A stretch of DNA of 64,000 nt from Clostridiales bacterium (GCA_019423685.1 JAHZAY010000008.1:58040-122039); one strand, 5' to 3'; counted from the first letter of the stretch, positions 17,710 through 27,073 are shown. A program made the numbers and translations. The notes: generated from the letters alone by a model not told the origin.

Positions 17710-18380
17710 GATGCCTCTCTCCTTTCTATTTTCTGTGGCTTTGCTGTGCCATTTTGATAGAGGGCCTCGATCTGTCCGTTGTGCTCGCGCAAAAAGAGAA
17801 ATGCCCGATCCTCTAGCAGCTGGCGCACCGTCTGCATCGAGTGCGGATAGAGAATCATTCCATTCCGCCTGCCCTGTGTATAGTAAAAACTTCCATCCGG
17901 CAGCAGCTCGTGCGGCATCGCTTGGTCATCCTCATCCATTATGTCGAAGGACAGATAGAGCAATCCTCCCTGCTTTGTAATCCTCTCCAATTCCCCGATC
18001 GCCCTTTTTGCGTCGGCCAGGGTCATGTGGTCGATCACCGAGTTGCAAAAGGTCGCGTCAAAACGCGCATCGGCAAAGGGAATCTCGGTCACCGGAGCGG
18101 CGACAAACTCCCCGCACAAAAGCTCTTGCTGCTGCATCAGCTTTTGGGTCAGCCGCACAGAGCTTTCCGAAACATCCAGCCCCGACACTGCAAACCCTGC
18201 CCGCGCAAAATGGCTGGCATAAAACCCAAAGCCACAGCCCGCATCGCAGATGCTGTGCACCCCATGACCACGAAACTGCTCGAGCAGCTGCGGCTTATCA
18301 AACGGCCTGTCGCGCAAAAGCTTTTTAAGCCTTTCCAGCTCCTGTGTGCGCCACGCCCGTTCCCAGTAAAGGTCTTCCAT
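17703..18380 (-). CDS. Class I SAM-dependent methyltransferase
   Basis: A 225-residue cytoplasmic enzyme with a Rossmann SAM-binding domain. Motif I is ICDAGCGFGFYASHFA, the acidic end of strand 2 is VSGLDVSE, and the motif IV-like region is ATFCNSVIDHMT. The N-terminal helical extension begins MEDLYWERAW. The substrate is not indicated. It is translationally coupled to the downstream hypothetical gene. Confidence 0.9.
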   Translation of the reverse strand: MEDLYWERAWRTQELERLKKLLRDRPFDKPQLLEQFRGHGVHSICDAGCGFGFYASHFARAGFAVSGLDVSESSVRLTQKLMQQQELLCGEFVAAPVTEIPFADARFDATFCNSVIDHMTLADAKRAIGELERITKQGGLLYLSFDIMDEDDQAMPHELLPDGSFYYTQGRRNGMILYPHSMQTVRQLLEDRAFLFLREHNGQIEALYQNGTAKPQKIERREASC

Positions 18381-18412
18381 CTTTTCATCCCGCCCTTTCC
18401 GCTTCTCGGATA

Positions 18413-18447
18413 AACAGGAAGGCTTCCCGAGGGGAAGCCTTCCTGTT
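18413..18447. terminator. Strong hairpin downstream of pheT
   Basis: A perfect 16-bp inverted repeat (AACAGGAAGGCTTCCC and its complement) with a 3-base loop. The U tract after it on the minus strand is short (TTT), so it is either the pheST terminator or an mRNA-stabilising hairpin. Confidence 0.7.
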
Positions 18448-18485
18448 GTTGGTTTTCATACGTTTATCAGCGCAGCAACGCTCGA

Positions 18486-20864
18486 TTAGGAGCGGATCTG
18501 TGCGCCCAGCTCTTCGAGCGCTTTGAGAATCTTGTTCATTGCGCTGTTGACCTCCTCGTCGGTGAGGGTGCGGTCTCCTGCGCGCATGCTGATGTTAAAG
18601 GCGACGCTCTTCTTGCCGCTTGCAATCTGGCTGCCCTTGTAGACGTCGAACAGCTCGACCTTCTCCAAAATCTTGCCGGCAGCAGCCTTGATGGCCTTTT
18701 CCATGGTCAGTACCGGCAGATCTTCGTCACACAGCAGCGCCAGATCGCGGGTGGAAGCCGGGAACTTCGGCAGCGGATGGTACTTCTTATCGGTATCCTG
18801 CATCGCATACAGCTTTCTCATGTTCAGCTTGCCCACATAGACGCGGGTATTGATGCCGTAGTTTGCGCAAACCAGCGGGTGGATCTCTCCGAGGATGCCG
18901 ATTTCTTCGCCGTCCTTAGAGAGCAGCGCACATCTGCCCGGATGGAAGGTCGGATTGTCGTGGCAGGCAGCGACGTCGTAGTCCGCAATTCCCAGTGTAT
19001 CCAGCAGGTTCTCCACAATGCCCTTGAGCACAAAGAAGTCCTTGTCCTCGCCGTACATTCCCAGCGCAAGGTTTGGTACCTCGTCCGGAAGCTCCTGGCC
19101 CTCAACCGGGATATACTCGTTGCCGATCTCGTACAGCGCAACGGCGCCGTTGCGGTTGTTGTAGTTCTTTGCCAAGGTCAGCATCATCGACGGGATGATG
19201 TTGGTGCGCATGATGCTGGTGTCCTCGCCCAGAGGGTTGAGGATGGTGACCGACTTGCGCTTCGGATCGTCCTTTGGCAGGCGAATCTTGTCGTACTCCT
19301 TCGGGCTGACAAAGGAGTAGGTCATGATCTCGTACATTCCCTGTGCGAGCATCGTCTGGTTGACCACCCGCTCAAACTGCTGGTATGGGCTGTAGCCGCC
19401 CTGCGGGTTGCCCTTTGCAGTGGTGGTCGGGATGTTGTTGTAGCCGTAGAAGCGGGCGATTTCCTCGGCCACATCGGCTTTGTGCTGCACGTCGCCGCGG
19501 AAGGATGGAACCACGATGTTCTCGCCCTCGATTCCAAACTGCAGGTTTTTGAGGATCTGCTCCATCTTCTCTCTGGAGATATCGGTGCCCAGGAAGTGGT
19601 TGATCCAATTCGGGTCCAGATGCAAAACGGTCGGCTGATAGCCGCTGTTGTCCACGTCGATGACGCCGTCGACTACCTCGCCAGCTCCCAGCTGCTCCAC
19701 CAACTCGCAGGCGCGCATGATGGCCGGCAGGCAGTTCTGCGGGTCGAGGCCCTTTTCAAAGCGGCTGGAAGATTCGGTTCTCATGCCGAGCTTTTTGGCG
19801 GTGACGCGCACCGAGCTGCCCTTAAAGCAGGCCGATTCAAAGACAACGGTGTGGGTGCCCTCATGGATGCCGCTGTTTTCGCCGCCCATGACGCCGGCCA
19901 CTGCATTGGCTTTTTCCTCATCCGCGATGACCAGCATCTCCTCGCTCAAAGCTCTGTCCACCCCGTCGAGGGTCTGGATGGTCTCGCCGGTGCGGGCATT
20001 GCGGACCACGATCTTGTGGCCCTTGACGTACTCGATGTCGAATGCGTGCATCGGCTGGCCGTACTCGAGCATGACGAAGTTGGTGATGTCGACGATGTTG
20101 TCGATCGGGCGCACACCGCTGGCGCGCAGTCTTTCCCGCATCCAGCGTGGGGATGGACCGATCTTGACGTTCTTCACGACACGGGCCACATAGCGCTGGC
20201 AGAGCTCCTTGTTTTCTACCTCTACCGAAAGGTAGTCGTGGATGTCGCCGCCGCAGCCTTTGACAACCGGCTGATGGAGGTTGAGCGGCTTTTGGAAGGT
20301 CGCTGATGCCTCGCGGGCAAGTCCGATGACCGACAGGCAGTCCGGACGGTTTGGAGTGATCTCAAATTCAACGGTGGTGTCGTTGCAGCCGATGGCCGAA
20401 GCGATGTCCTGGCCGATCTGGCAGTCCTCCTGAATCAGGAAGATGCCGTCCTCGATGGCGTAAGGGAAATCGCCTTTGGTCAAGCCCAATTCACCCAGCG
20501 AGCACATCATGCCGTTGGACATGACGCCTCTGAGCTTTCCCTTTGTAATTTTAACGCCGTTTGGCAGCTGGGATTTATGCAGGGCAACCGGAACGATGTC
20601 CCCTGCGTGGACGTTGGAGGCGCCGGTCACAATCTGCACCGGTTCTGCGCCGCCCACATCGAGCTGGCAGATGACCAGATGGTCGGAATCCGGGTGCTTT
20701 TCTACCGACAAAATCTTGCCGACAACGACATTTTTGACATCTTCAAATTCGGTTCTCCAGCTCTCCACCTTCGAGCCGGACATGCTCATTGCCTCGGAAA
20801 AATCCCGCATCGAGACATTTCCAATATCGACATAATCTTTCAGCCATCTCATCGAAAGATCCAT
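18486..20864 (-). CDS. pheT: Phenylalanine-tRNA ligase beta subunit
   Basis: The 792-residue large subunit of the alpha2-beta2 synthetase. In order: N-terminal domain, EMAP/tRNA-binding domain (about 40-150, with KHPDSDHLVICQLDVG), B3/4 editing domain (about 210-385), B5 domain (about 405-475), the catalytic-like core, and the C-terminal FDX-ACB anticodon-binding domain (PLPKFPASTRDLALLCDEDLPV to the end). Start ATG 20864 has AAAGGA upstream. It is co-transcribed with pheS from the T-box leader, with about 145 bases between them. Confidence 0.97.
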   Translation of the reverse strand: MDLSMRWLKDYVDIGNVSMRDFSEAMSMSGSKVESWRTEFEDVKNVVVGKILSVEKHPDSDHLVICQLDVGGAEPVQIVTGASNVHAGDIVPVALHKSQLPNGVKITKGKLRGVMSNGMMCSLGELGLTKGDFPYAIEDGIFLIQEDCQIGQDIASAIGCNDTTVEFEITPNRPDCLSVIGLAREASATFQKPLNLHQPVVKGCGGDIHDYLSVEVENKELCQRYVARVVKNVKIGPSPRWMRERLRASGVRPIDNIVDITNFVMLEYGQPMHAFDIEYVKGHKIVVRNARTGETIQTLDGVDRALSEEMLVIADEEKANAVAGVMGGENSGIHEGTHTVVFESACFKGSSVRVTAKKLGMRTESSSRFEKGLDPQNCLPAIMRACELVEQLGAGEVVDGVIDVDNSGYQPTVLHLDPNWINHFLGTDISREKMEQILKNLQFGIEGENIVVPSFRGDVQHKADVAEEIARFYGYNNIPTTTAKGNPQGGYSPYQQFERVVNQTMLAQGMYEIMTYSFVSPKEYDKIRLPKDDPKRKSVTILNPLGEDTSIMRTNIIPSMMLTLAKNYNNRNGAVALYEIGNEYIPVEGQELPDEVPNLALGMYGEDKDFFVLKGIVENLLDTLGIADYDVAACHDNPTFHPGRCALLSKDGEEIGILGEIHPLVCANYGINTRVYVGKLNMRKLYAMQDTDKKYHPLPKFPASTRDLALLCDEDLPVLTMEKAIKAAAGKILEKVELFDVYKGSQIASGKKSVAFNISMRAGDRTLTDEEVNSAMNKILKALEELGAQIRS

Positions 20865-21009
20865 AGATACTCATTCCTTTCGTGGGTCGATCTTTTTTGA
20901 TTTTTATGAGGAGAATGTAAGTGTTTTGGCAAAACTGCTCCGCCCTTTTTTCTATCGGCACACAGAGCCTTTGCCCTGTCTTTCCCTTTGGGCAGAGGGG
21001 CCCATTCTA

Positions 21010-22029
21010 TTAAAACTGCTTTAAGAAGCGCACGTCGTTGTCGTAGAACAGACGCAGGTCGTCGATGCCGTAGCGCATCATAACCATGCGCTCGAGGCCC
21101 AGACCAAATGCAAAGCCGCTGTATTCCTCCGGGTCGATGCCGCAGTTCATCAAAACCTTCGGGTGTACCATGCCGCAGCCCAGGATCTCAATCCAGCCCT
21201 CGCCCTTGCACAGGCTGCAACCTTCGCCGTGGCAGTGGAAGCACTGTACATCCAGCTCGGCAGATGGCTCGGTGAACGGGAAGTGGTGAGGACGGAAGCG
21301 CACGACGGTGTCGTCGCCGTAGAGTTTTTTGACAAAGACCTCCAGTGTGCCCTTCAGGTCCGCCATGGTGATGCCCTTGTCGACAACCAATCCCTCAATC
21401 TGATGGAACAGCGGGGAGTGGGTGGCATCGACGGCGTCGGAGCGGTACACACGTCCTGGCGCGATGATGCGGATTGGCGGTTTTTTCTTCTCCATGGTGC
21501 GGATCTGCATCGGAGAGGTCTGGGTGCGCAACAGGACGTTGTCGCTGATATAGAAGGTATCCTGGGTATCTCTGGATGGGTGATCCTTCGGGATATTCAG
21601 TGCCTCAAAGTTATAGTAGTCCAGCTCTACCTCCGGGCCGGTCGCAATCTCAAATCCCATGCCGACGACAATCTCCTTGAGCTCGTCGAGCACGATGGTC
21701 AGCGGGTGTTTTTTGCCCAGCGCTTTTTTCTGGCCGGGCAGGGTGACGTCGAGGGTCTCACCGGCAAGGCGCAGATCCAGCGCTTTTGCCTCCAGATCCT
21801 TCTTTGTCTCATCCAGCTTTTCCTCAATCTGTGTGCGCAGCTGATTTGCCAGCTGGCCGATCACCGGGCGCTCCTCAGCGGAAAGCTTACCCATCTGCTT
21901 TAAGATGGCGGTGAGCTCACCCTTTTTACCCAGATACTTGACGCGCACAGCGTCCAGCGATTTCAGGTCCTTGGAAGCCTTCAGTTCTTCCAGTGCCTGC
22001 TTTGCGATTGCCTCCAGTTCAGCTTTCAT
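21010..22029 (-). CDS. pheS: Phenylalanine-tRNA ligase alpha subunit
   Basis: A 339-residue catalytic subunit, the standard length. Residues 1-90 form the coiled-coil tRNA-binding arm. The class II core carries motif 2 (PGRVYRSDAVDATHSPLFHQIEG) and motif 3 (GFAFGLGLERMVMMRYGIDDLR), with the Phe-site FTEPSAE. The start MKAELEAIAKQ at 22029 has AAAGGA upstream and is chosen over the longer open frame. It is the first gene of the T-box-controlled pheST operon. Confidence 0.97.
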   Translation of the reverse strand: MKAELEAIAKQALEELKASKDLKSLDAVRVKYLGKKGELTAILKQMGKLSAEERPVIGQLANQLRTQIEEKLDETKKDLEAKALDLRLAGETLDVTLPGQKKALGKKHPLTIVLDELKEIVVGMGFEIATGPEVELDYYNFEALNIPKDHPSRDTQDTFYISDNVLLRTQTSPMQIRTMEKKKPPIRIIAPGRVYRSDAVDATHSPLFHQIEGLVVDKGITMADLKGTLEVFVKKLYGDDTVVRFRPHHFPFTEPSAELDVQCFHCHGEGCSLCKGEGWIEILGCGMVHPKVLMNCGIDPEEYSGFAFGLGLERMVMMRYGIDDLRLFYDNDVRFLKQF

Positions 22030-22070
22030 GTATATCATTCCTTTCGTATCCTCTGCTTTTTTCAAAACGC

Positions 22071-22367
22071 AAAAAAGGCTTTTCGCCCCCGCTGCTTTGC
22101 AGCGCGCAGGGACGAAAAGCCTATCATACAAACTTTCCGCGGTACCACCCAGATTCTGGCAACATCTGCCAGCTCTTGACTTGGCGTATAACGGCGCCTT
22201 CCGTCTCCCCCTACTGCCCTTTCAGGGGAACCGCTCCCAGGTGAAGGTTCACTTTTTCCCTGTCCGCGCCGCTTGCAGCCCGTGGCGGCAGCTCTCTAAA
22301 AGGACCTTTTTGGAGAAAAGCTACTGGACCTGTTCTCCGCGTTTGATGCGTTTTCTTCTACTGGATA
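22071..22367 (-). promoter_or_regulatory. T-box leader controlling pheST
   Basis: On the minus strand the T-box core GGGTGGTACCGCGG lies at 22137-22150; it pairs with the uncharged tRNA acceptor end. It is followed by a terminator hairpin (GGCTTTTCG at 22113-22121 side with CGAAAAGCC and a run of T at 22071-22085). Upstream lies the long Stem I region. A UUC triplet in the GTGAACCTTCACC stretch (22241-22253) could be the Phe specifier, but this position is tentative. Uncharged tRNA-Phe should switch on antitermination. Confidence 0.93.
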
Positions 22368-22373
22368 TTGTTT

Positions 22374-22402
22374 AGCATAGCACAACTTTTTTGCTCTTGC
22401 AA
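22374..22402 (-). promoter_or_regulatory. pheST T-box promoter
   Basis: On the minus strand TTGCAA (-35, 22397-22402), a 17-base spacer and TATGCT (-10, 22374-22379) preceded by TGC. Transcription would begin near 22367, just before the T-box Stem I. Confidence 0.75.
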
Positions 22403-22486
22403 GCCCTCTATGGGGAGCAAATCAAATTTTTATGCGTTTTTGTCTATTTTGGGAAAAGTTGCGCGGCTCTTTTCCCGCAAATTCGA

Positions 22487-22516
22487 TTGCAGTGACCAAA
22501 GCATTTATGGTACAAT
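22487..22516 (+). promoter_or_regulatory. arsM promoter
   Basis: TTGCAG (22487-22492), an 18-base spacer and TACAAT (22511-22516), 55 bases before the arsM start. No ArsR-type palindrome was seen here. Confidence 0.65.
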
Positions 22517-22570
22517 AGGAAAAAATATCCGCCTCCCTTACAAAAGCTGGTGCAGGAAAGGAAGCTATTC

Positions 22571-23347
22571 ATGCAAAATAAAATTGATTTTGTCCGGCAA
22601 AGCTATTCGGACATCGCCCAAGGAAAGGAACAGACCATCCTCTCCCCTTCTCAGGGAACCCAACAGGTCAGCGAAAGTGTAGGCTACTCCCAGGAGGAGA
22701 TCGACCTTGTCCCAAAGCAGGCAAACCTTGGGCTGGGCTGCGGCAACCCGTTTCGAATTGTCGAAATTCATCCCGGAGACACCGTGATGGATCTGGGCAG
22801 CGGAGCCGGATTTGACTGCTTTTTGGCCGCCCACAAGGTCGGCCGGCGCGGCAAGGTGGTGGGCGTCGACATGACCCCGGACATGCTGTCGCTTTCGCGC
22901 AGCATCGCCAAGGAGCAGCACTACCGCAACGTCGAATTTCGCCTGGGTGAGATTGAAAATCTGCCCGCAGCGGACAACTTCGCCGACGTCGTCCTCTCCA
23001 ACTGCGTCATCAACCTCTCCCCCAACAAAGCCCGCGTCTACCGCGAGATTTGGAGGGTGCTCAAACCCGGCGGCAGCATCGGCATCTGCGACATCGTCAT
23101 CATGAAGGAGCTGCCAAAACAGATGCAGCAGGACGACAAGCTCTATGCCTGCTGAGTGTCCGGTGCCTCTTCGGTCGAAGAGCTGCAGCGGATTGTCTCG
23201 ATGGCAGGTTTTTGCGACGTCTCGGTGCGCACTACCCCTGTTTCCAAAGAGTACGAACAAAAATGGGGCGGAGAGCTGACCGTCGGCCAGTATATCCTGT
23301 CCGCCAAGGTCTTTGCGCGAAAGCCGCTTTGCCCACCTGCGCGATAA
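22571..23347 (+). CDS. arsM: Arsenite methyltransferase, predicted selenoprotein (Sec at codon 195)
   Basis: ArsM/AS3MT-family SAM-dependent enzyme that methylates As(III). Start ATG 22571 follows AGGAAAGGA. Visible motifs are LGLGCGNP, the SAM loop MDLGSGAGFDCFLAA, the VVGVDMTPDML strand and the SNCVINLSPNK motif. The frame meets TGA at 23153-23155 and continues in the same frame to TAA at 23347 with family-like sequence (VSGASSVEELQRIVSMAGF...). The TGA falls where ArsM proteins have their conserved catalytic Cys before a (V/L)xGA motif, so selenocysteine replaces a thiol ligand. A SECIS-like hairpin follows. Read as two separate genes, the enzyme would lose its C-terminal 63 residues. Whether the genome has selABCD cannot be seen here. 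Confidence 0.87.
23156..23191 (+). promoter_or_regulatory. Bacterial SECIS element of arsM
   Basis: Directly after the UGA, CTCTTC (23167-23172) pairs with GAAGAG (23177-23182) around the apical loop GGTC (23173-23176); CCG/CGG could extend the base. The loop lies 17 bases after the UGA and has the same GGUC as the E. coli fdhF SECIS, where the distance is 18. SelB recognises this loop. Confidence 0.83.
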
Positions 23348-23354
23348 ATTGCGC

Positions 23355-23383
23355 TTGTTTATGGGCGCAAAAGTTGCTATAAT
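23355..23383 (+). promoter_or_regulatory. nnr promoter
   Basis: TTGTTT (23355-23360), a 17-base spacer and extended -10 TGC-TATAAT (23378-23383). It begins just after the arsM stop, so nnr has its own promoter. Confidence 0.78.
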
Positions 23384-23455
23384 CAAATCAGAAACTTTTC
23401 TCGCCGGAGGAGGTGTCCGGCGGATTGACCCCATAGACAGAAAGGATATGAACAC

Positions 23456-24964
23456 ATGAGAATTGTGACATCCAAACAGATGAAACAGATCGAACAAAAT
23501 GCAACCCAATATCAGATGACCAGCCTGCGCATGATGGAAAATGCAGGCTGTGCGGCCGCGCAGTTGATCGTCAAGACGCTGCGTGAGGTTTCGGGTTTGC
23601 AGTGCGTGGTCTTTTGCGGCAAGGGCAACAATGGCGGCGACGGCTTTGTGGTGGCAAGAAAGCTTGCAGAGCTGGGTGCAAACGTCACGGTGGTGCTGGC
23701 CGACGGGGAGCCAAAGACCGCAGATGCCGGGAAGATGATGCAGCTGGTCAAAGAGATGCAGCTGCCCATTCTCTCCTTTGATGAGCAGATGGACGAGGTT
23801 TCTGCGCTGCTAGAAAATGTCGACGTCATCGTAGACGCCATCTACGGCAGCGGCTTCCACGGCCAGATCGACATTCGCCGCCGCCAGGTCACCCAGACCA
23901 TCAACGCCGCCATCGCCGCCGTCTTCTCGCTGGATATTCCAAGCGGCATCAACTGCGACACTGGTGAGGCCGCCGAGGACGCCGTCATGGCCGACTTCAC
24001 CATCGCCTTCGACAGCTACAAACCCGCCCACCTGCTGCCAAAATATCTGCCGAATCTGGGCCAGGTGAGCCTTGCCTCCATCGGCATTGATCCGCTCTCC
24101 TATGAGGGGGTGACCCCCAACCACTTTGTGGCGGACGAAGAGTATGTCTATCCGCGCATTCCGGTGCGTCAGCCCGACGCGCACAAGACCTCTACCGGCA
24201 AGCTGCTCAACATTGCGGGCGGCATCGGCTGCACCGGAGCTGCCATCCTCTCCTCCACCGCCGCCATGCGTTCCGGCGCGGGCTATGTGGTCACCGGCGT
24301 GCCGCAGGCCATCTATCCCATCGTCGCCCAAAGTCTGGTGCAGTCCCCCTTCTGCTTCATCGAGGAGGCCGCAGATGTATCCAGCGCCCTCAACGGCGTT
24401 TCGGCCATCTCCATCGGCTGCGGCATGGGCACCGGCCAGCGCCAGAGGGGCATTTTAGAGGAGGTGCTCTACCTCTCCAAGTGCCCGGTCATCATCGATG
24501 CCGATGGCATAAACAACCTCGCCATGGACATATCCATAGTATCGGATGCCAAGTGTCCTGTCATCCTGACGCCACACTTCGGTGAAATGGCCAGAATCTG
24601 CCGCACCAGCGTCGCAGAGATCCAAAAGGCACCGCTTTTGTGCGCACAGGAACTGGCCGCACAGCTCAAGGCCACCATCGTGCTCAAGGGAGCGCACACC
24701 ATCATCTCTTCCCCGGACGGCACCACCTTCATCAACCAGACCGGAAACCCTGGCCTTGCCAAAGCGGGCAGCGGCGACGTGCTCACCGGCATTTTGGCCT
24801 CGCTTGTATCCCAGGGAATGCCCCCCTTTGAGGCGGCAGTCTGCGCGGTCTACCTGCATGGAGCTGCGGCCGACCGCTGTGTCGAGCGCATGTCCGAATA
24901 CTTCATGCAGCCGGACGACATTCTCATCGATCTCGGACGTCTGCTCAAGGAACATATCCGCTGA
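23456..24964 (+). CDS. nnr: Bifunctional NAD(P)H-hydrate epimerase / ADP-dependent dehydratase
   Basis: A 502-residue metabolite-repair enzyme. The N-terminal YjeF_N domain (about 1-215; epimerase) has VVFCGKGNNGGDGFVVARKL and the IVDAIYGSGFHG loop. The C-terminal ribokinase-like dehydratase domain (about 225-500) has the GNPGLAKAGSGDVLTGI motif with the catalytic Asp. Together they convert R/S-NAD(P)HX back to NAD(P)H. ATG 23456 has AAAGGA 9 bases upstream. It is monocistronic or followed by the small anchored protein 55 bases later. Confidence 0.95.
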   Translation: MRIVTSKQMKQIEQNATQYQMTSLRMMENAGCAAAQLIVKTLREVSGLQCVVFCGKGNNGGDGFVVARKLAELGANVTVVLADGEPKTADAGKMMQLVKEMQLPILSFDEQMDEVSALLENVDVIVDAIYGSGFHGQIDIRRRQVTQTINAAIAAVFSLDIPSGINCDTGEAAEDAVMADFTIAFDSYKPAHLLPKYLPNLGQVSLASIGIDPLSYEGVTPNHFVADEEYVYPRIPVRQPDAHKTSTGKLLNIAGGIGCTGAAILSSTAAMRSGAGYVVTGVPQAIYPIVAQSLVQSPFCFIEEAADVSSALNGVSAISIGCGMGTGQRQRGILEEVLYLSKCPVIIDADGINNLAMDISIVSDAKCPVILTPHFGEMARICRTSVAEIQKAPLLCAQELAAQLKATIVLKGAHTIISSPDGTTFINQTGNPGLAKAGSGDVLTGILASLVSQGMPPFEAAVCAVYLHGAAADRCVERMSEYFMQPDDILIDLGRLLKEHIR

Positions 24965-25019
24965 TACACATCCATACGGGACAGCTTGTCATCCGCTACA
25001 TCTTTTTGGAGGCGGTTTT

Positions 25020-25613
25020 ATGAAAAGCTTGTCCCGTTTTTTTGTGCCCAAACGGCTGTTGGCGGTGGTGATCGCCCTTTTGTGTGCCGTGGGTGCCATC
25101 CTGTATTTTGCTAGGTCGCCCCGTCAGCAGGACTTCGACCTCACCCGCTCCCTCTCTGCTCTTTCCGGCAGCTTCTCGACCACCATCTCGATGCAGCTGC
25201 CCAATTTTCAGACCCAGGCCCAATACACCCAAACCTACATCGGGAACTGCTCCTTTACCTTCACCTCCCCGCCCTCGCTGGATGGCTTCACCGTCACCCT
25301 ACAGGACGGCGAGGTCCTGCTCTCCTTTGCCGGGTTAGACTGTGCCGTCTCCTCCAGCGAGCTGTTTGAGCAGTCGGGCGCGGGCAAATTCTGCTCGGTG
25401 ATGAAGGCGCTGAGCGCGGGGCAGGGAATCGAGAGCGAACAGACCGAGGAGGGGACCAAACTTTCCTTTTACACCGAAAGCGGTTCCCCCTGCACCGTCC
25501 TGCTTGACGCCCAAAGCGGGGCGCTGCTGGGGGCCACCTTGGGCGACGACTGCTCCTTTAGCTTTGAGGATTTCTCGTTTGCTCCCCAGACTGCCGCCCA
25601 GCAAGCCACCTAA
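25020..25613 (+). CDS. Membrane-anchored hypothetical protein
   Basis: A 197-residue protein starting at ATG 25020 with GGAGG 8 bases upstream; the open frame extends upstream inside nnr but is not real there. An N-terminal signal anchor (about 13-32, LLAVVIALLCAVGAILYF) has no lipobox Cys. The rest is an extracytoplasmic beta-rich domain with two short repeats of a CSFxF pattern (GNCSFTF, DDCSFSF). No family recognised. Similar small anchored domains in Clostridia are often called lipoprotein-like, but there is no evidence for function. Confidence 0.75.
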   Translation: MKSLSRFFVPKRLLAVVIALLCAVGAILYFARSPRQQDFDLTRSLSALSGSFSTTISMQLPNFQTQAQYTQTYIGNCSFTFTSPPSLDGFTVTLQDGEVLLSFAGLDCAVSSSELFEQSGAGKFCSVMKALSAGQGIESEQTEEGTKLSFYTESGSPCTVLLDAQSGALLGATLGDDCSFSFEDFSFAPQTAAQQAT

Positions 25614-25620
25614 TCCCACA

Positions 25621-25675
25621 AAAAAAGCATCCTCCCTTTCTGCACACAGAAAATGGGGGATGCTTTTTTATTTTT
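25621..25675. terminator. Bidirectional terminator
   Basis: AAAAAAGCATCCTCCC pairs with GGGGGATGCTTTTTT (one bulge), with A and T tracts flanking. It serves the plus-strand anchored protein and the minus-strand permease. Confidence 0.88.
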
Positions 25676-25690
25676 TCTTTTGGAGCGATT

Positions 25691-27037
25691 TTACTGTTCG
25701 CTCTTTGGTCTTGCCTCCATGTCCTTTGGCAGCACAAGGCTTAAAATAATCGACATGACAAAGACGACCGCCACGCAATTTGCCGCAAAGACATCCTGAA
25801 TGACCTGCGGGAAGATGCTCCAAATCTGGGTCTCACTTGCGGAGGTAAAGCCGATGCCGACCGCCAGCGACAGCGCCACGATGGTGACATTGCGCTGGGA
25901 GAAGCCGGCCTTGGAGATCATCTGGATACCGCTGACCAGGATGGTGCCGAACATCATCAGCGTGCAGCCGCCGAGGACCGACTCGGGGAGACTTGCAAAA
26001 AAGTTTCCGATCGGCGGCAACAGGCCGGCCAGAATCATGCAGCCGGCGCCGGTCATGATGGTGAAGCGGTTGACCACGCCGGTCATATTGATCAAGCCCA
26101 CATTCTGGCTGAAGGAGGTGACCGGCGGGCAGCCAAACAGGCCGGAAATGGCGCTGGCGTAGCCGTCGCAGGCGATCGAACCGCTGATCTCGCGGGTGTC
26201 GATCTCTCGGCCCAGGGCGCCCGAAACAACCGCCGTGCTGTCGCCGATGGTCTCAGCGGCAGAAACCAAAAAGATGATCGTCGTGGAGGCGATGGCGCCG
26301 GCATGGAATTGAGGCATATAGGGCAGCAACCGCGGCAGCGAGATCAATCCGCCCGAAAACACCTCGCTCAAATCGACCGCTCCGGTCACAAGGGCAGCCA
26401 CATAGCCCACCACCAGTCCGGCCAGCACCGAGAGCTGTTTTAAATATCCCTTGGCAAAGATGTGGAAGAGCAGGCAGGTCACCAGCGTGATGGTGCCGAG
26501 GATGAGGTTGTGGGCGGAGCCGAAATCCTCGGTATAGCCGCCGCCAAACGAGCGGGTGCCCACCGAGAAGAGGGAGTAACCGATGGCCGTGACGACCGAG
26601 GCGGCAACCACCGGGGTGATCACCTTTCTCCAGTACTTGGCCAGCAATCCGAGGGTGCCCTCGATCAGGCCGCCGATGAGCACCGAACCGATGACGGTGG
26701 GGTAGCCGTAGGATGCGCCGATGTAGCTCAAGATGGTGACAAAGGTGAAGCTGACACCCATGACGATGGGCAGCCGCGAACCGATCCTCCACACCGGATA
26801 GAGCTGGATGAGGGTCGCAATGCCCGCCACGAACATGGCGTTCTGCAAGAGGACGGCGATCTGTTCGCCGGTGAGCCCGGAGGCTGCGCCGATCATGGTG
26901 ATCGGGGTGAGGTTTGCCACGAACATCGCCAGCACATGCTGTAATCCAAAAGGCACTGCCTTGCCCAACGGAACACGCCCGTCGAGCTGATAGATATTCG
27001 CGGTATCGGTAGAGAGGTTGCGCGCTGTTTTGGCCAT
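25691..27037 (-). CDS. NCS2 family purine/xanthine permease
   Basis: A 448-residue inner-membrane symporter with about 12-14 helices, normal for the nucleobase:cation symporter-2 family (xanthine/uracil/urate). The N-terminal motif FGLQHVLAMFVANLTP and the family signature region (TSFSQNVGLINMTGVVNRF) are present, with the AAETIGDSTAV segment that carries the substrate-binding Glu. These features favour xanthine/urate over uracil, but that is inference. Its leader is only about 30 bases, so no purine riboswitch is present. Confidence 0.93.
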   Translation of the reverse strand: MAKTARNLSTDTANIYQLDGRVPLGKAVPFGLQHVLAMFVANLTPITMIGAASGLTGEQIAVLLQNAMFVAGIATLIQLYPVWRIGSRLPIVMGVSFTFVTILSYIGASYGYPTVIGSVLIGGLIEGTLGLLAKYWRKVITPVVAASVVTAIGYSLFSVGTRSFGGGYTEDFGSAHNLILGTITLVTCLLFHIFAKGYLKQLSVLAGLVVGYVAALVTGAVDLSEVFSGGLISLPRLLPYMPQFHAGAIASTTIIFLVSAAETIGDSTAVVSGALGREIDTREISGSIACDGYASAISGLFGCPPVTSFSQNVGLINMTGVVNRFTIMTGAGCMILAGLLPPIGNFFASLPESVLGGCTLMMFGTILVSGIQMISKAGFSQRNVTIVALSLAVGIGFTSASETQIWSIFPQVIQDVFAANCVAVVFVMSIILSLVLPKDMEARPKSEQ

Positions 27038-27073
27038 CGAAATTCTCCTTCGCTTTCAAAATGATGTCCTTCT

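Noticed and set aside
18777..20306. A 509-codon plus-strand frame opposite pheT
   Set aside because: pheT is certain on the other strand. The frame has no family motif and is a GC-driven shadow. Similar shadows oppose the S9 peptidase (33346-35391) and the capsule dehydratase (52548-54452).
23156..23347. A separate 63-codon gene right after the arsM UGA
   Set aside because: It begins with GTG at the base after TGA, in the same frame, with no ribosome site, and completes the methyltransferase. Selenocysteine readthrough explains it better.
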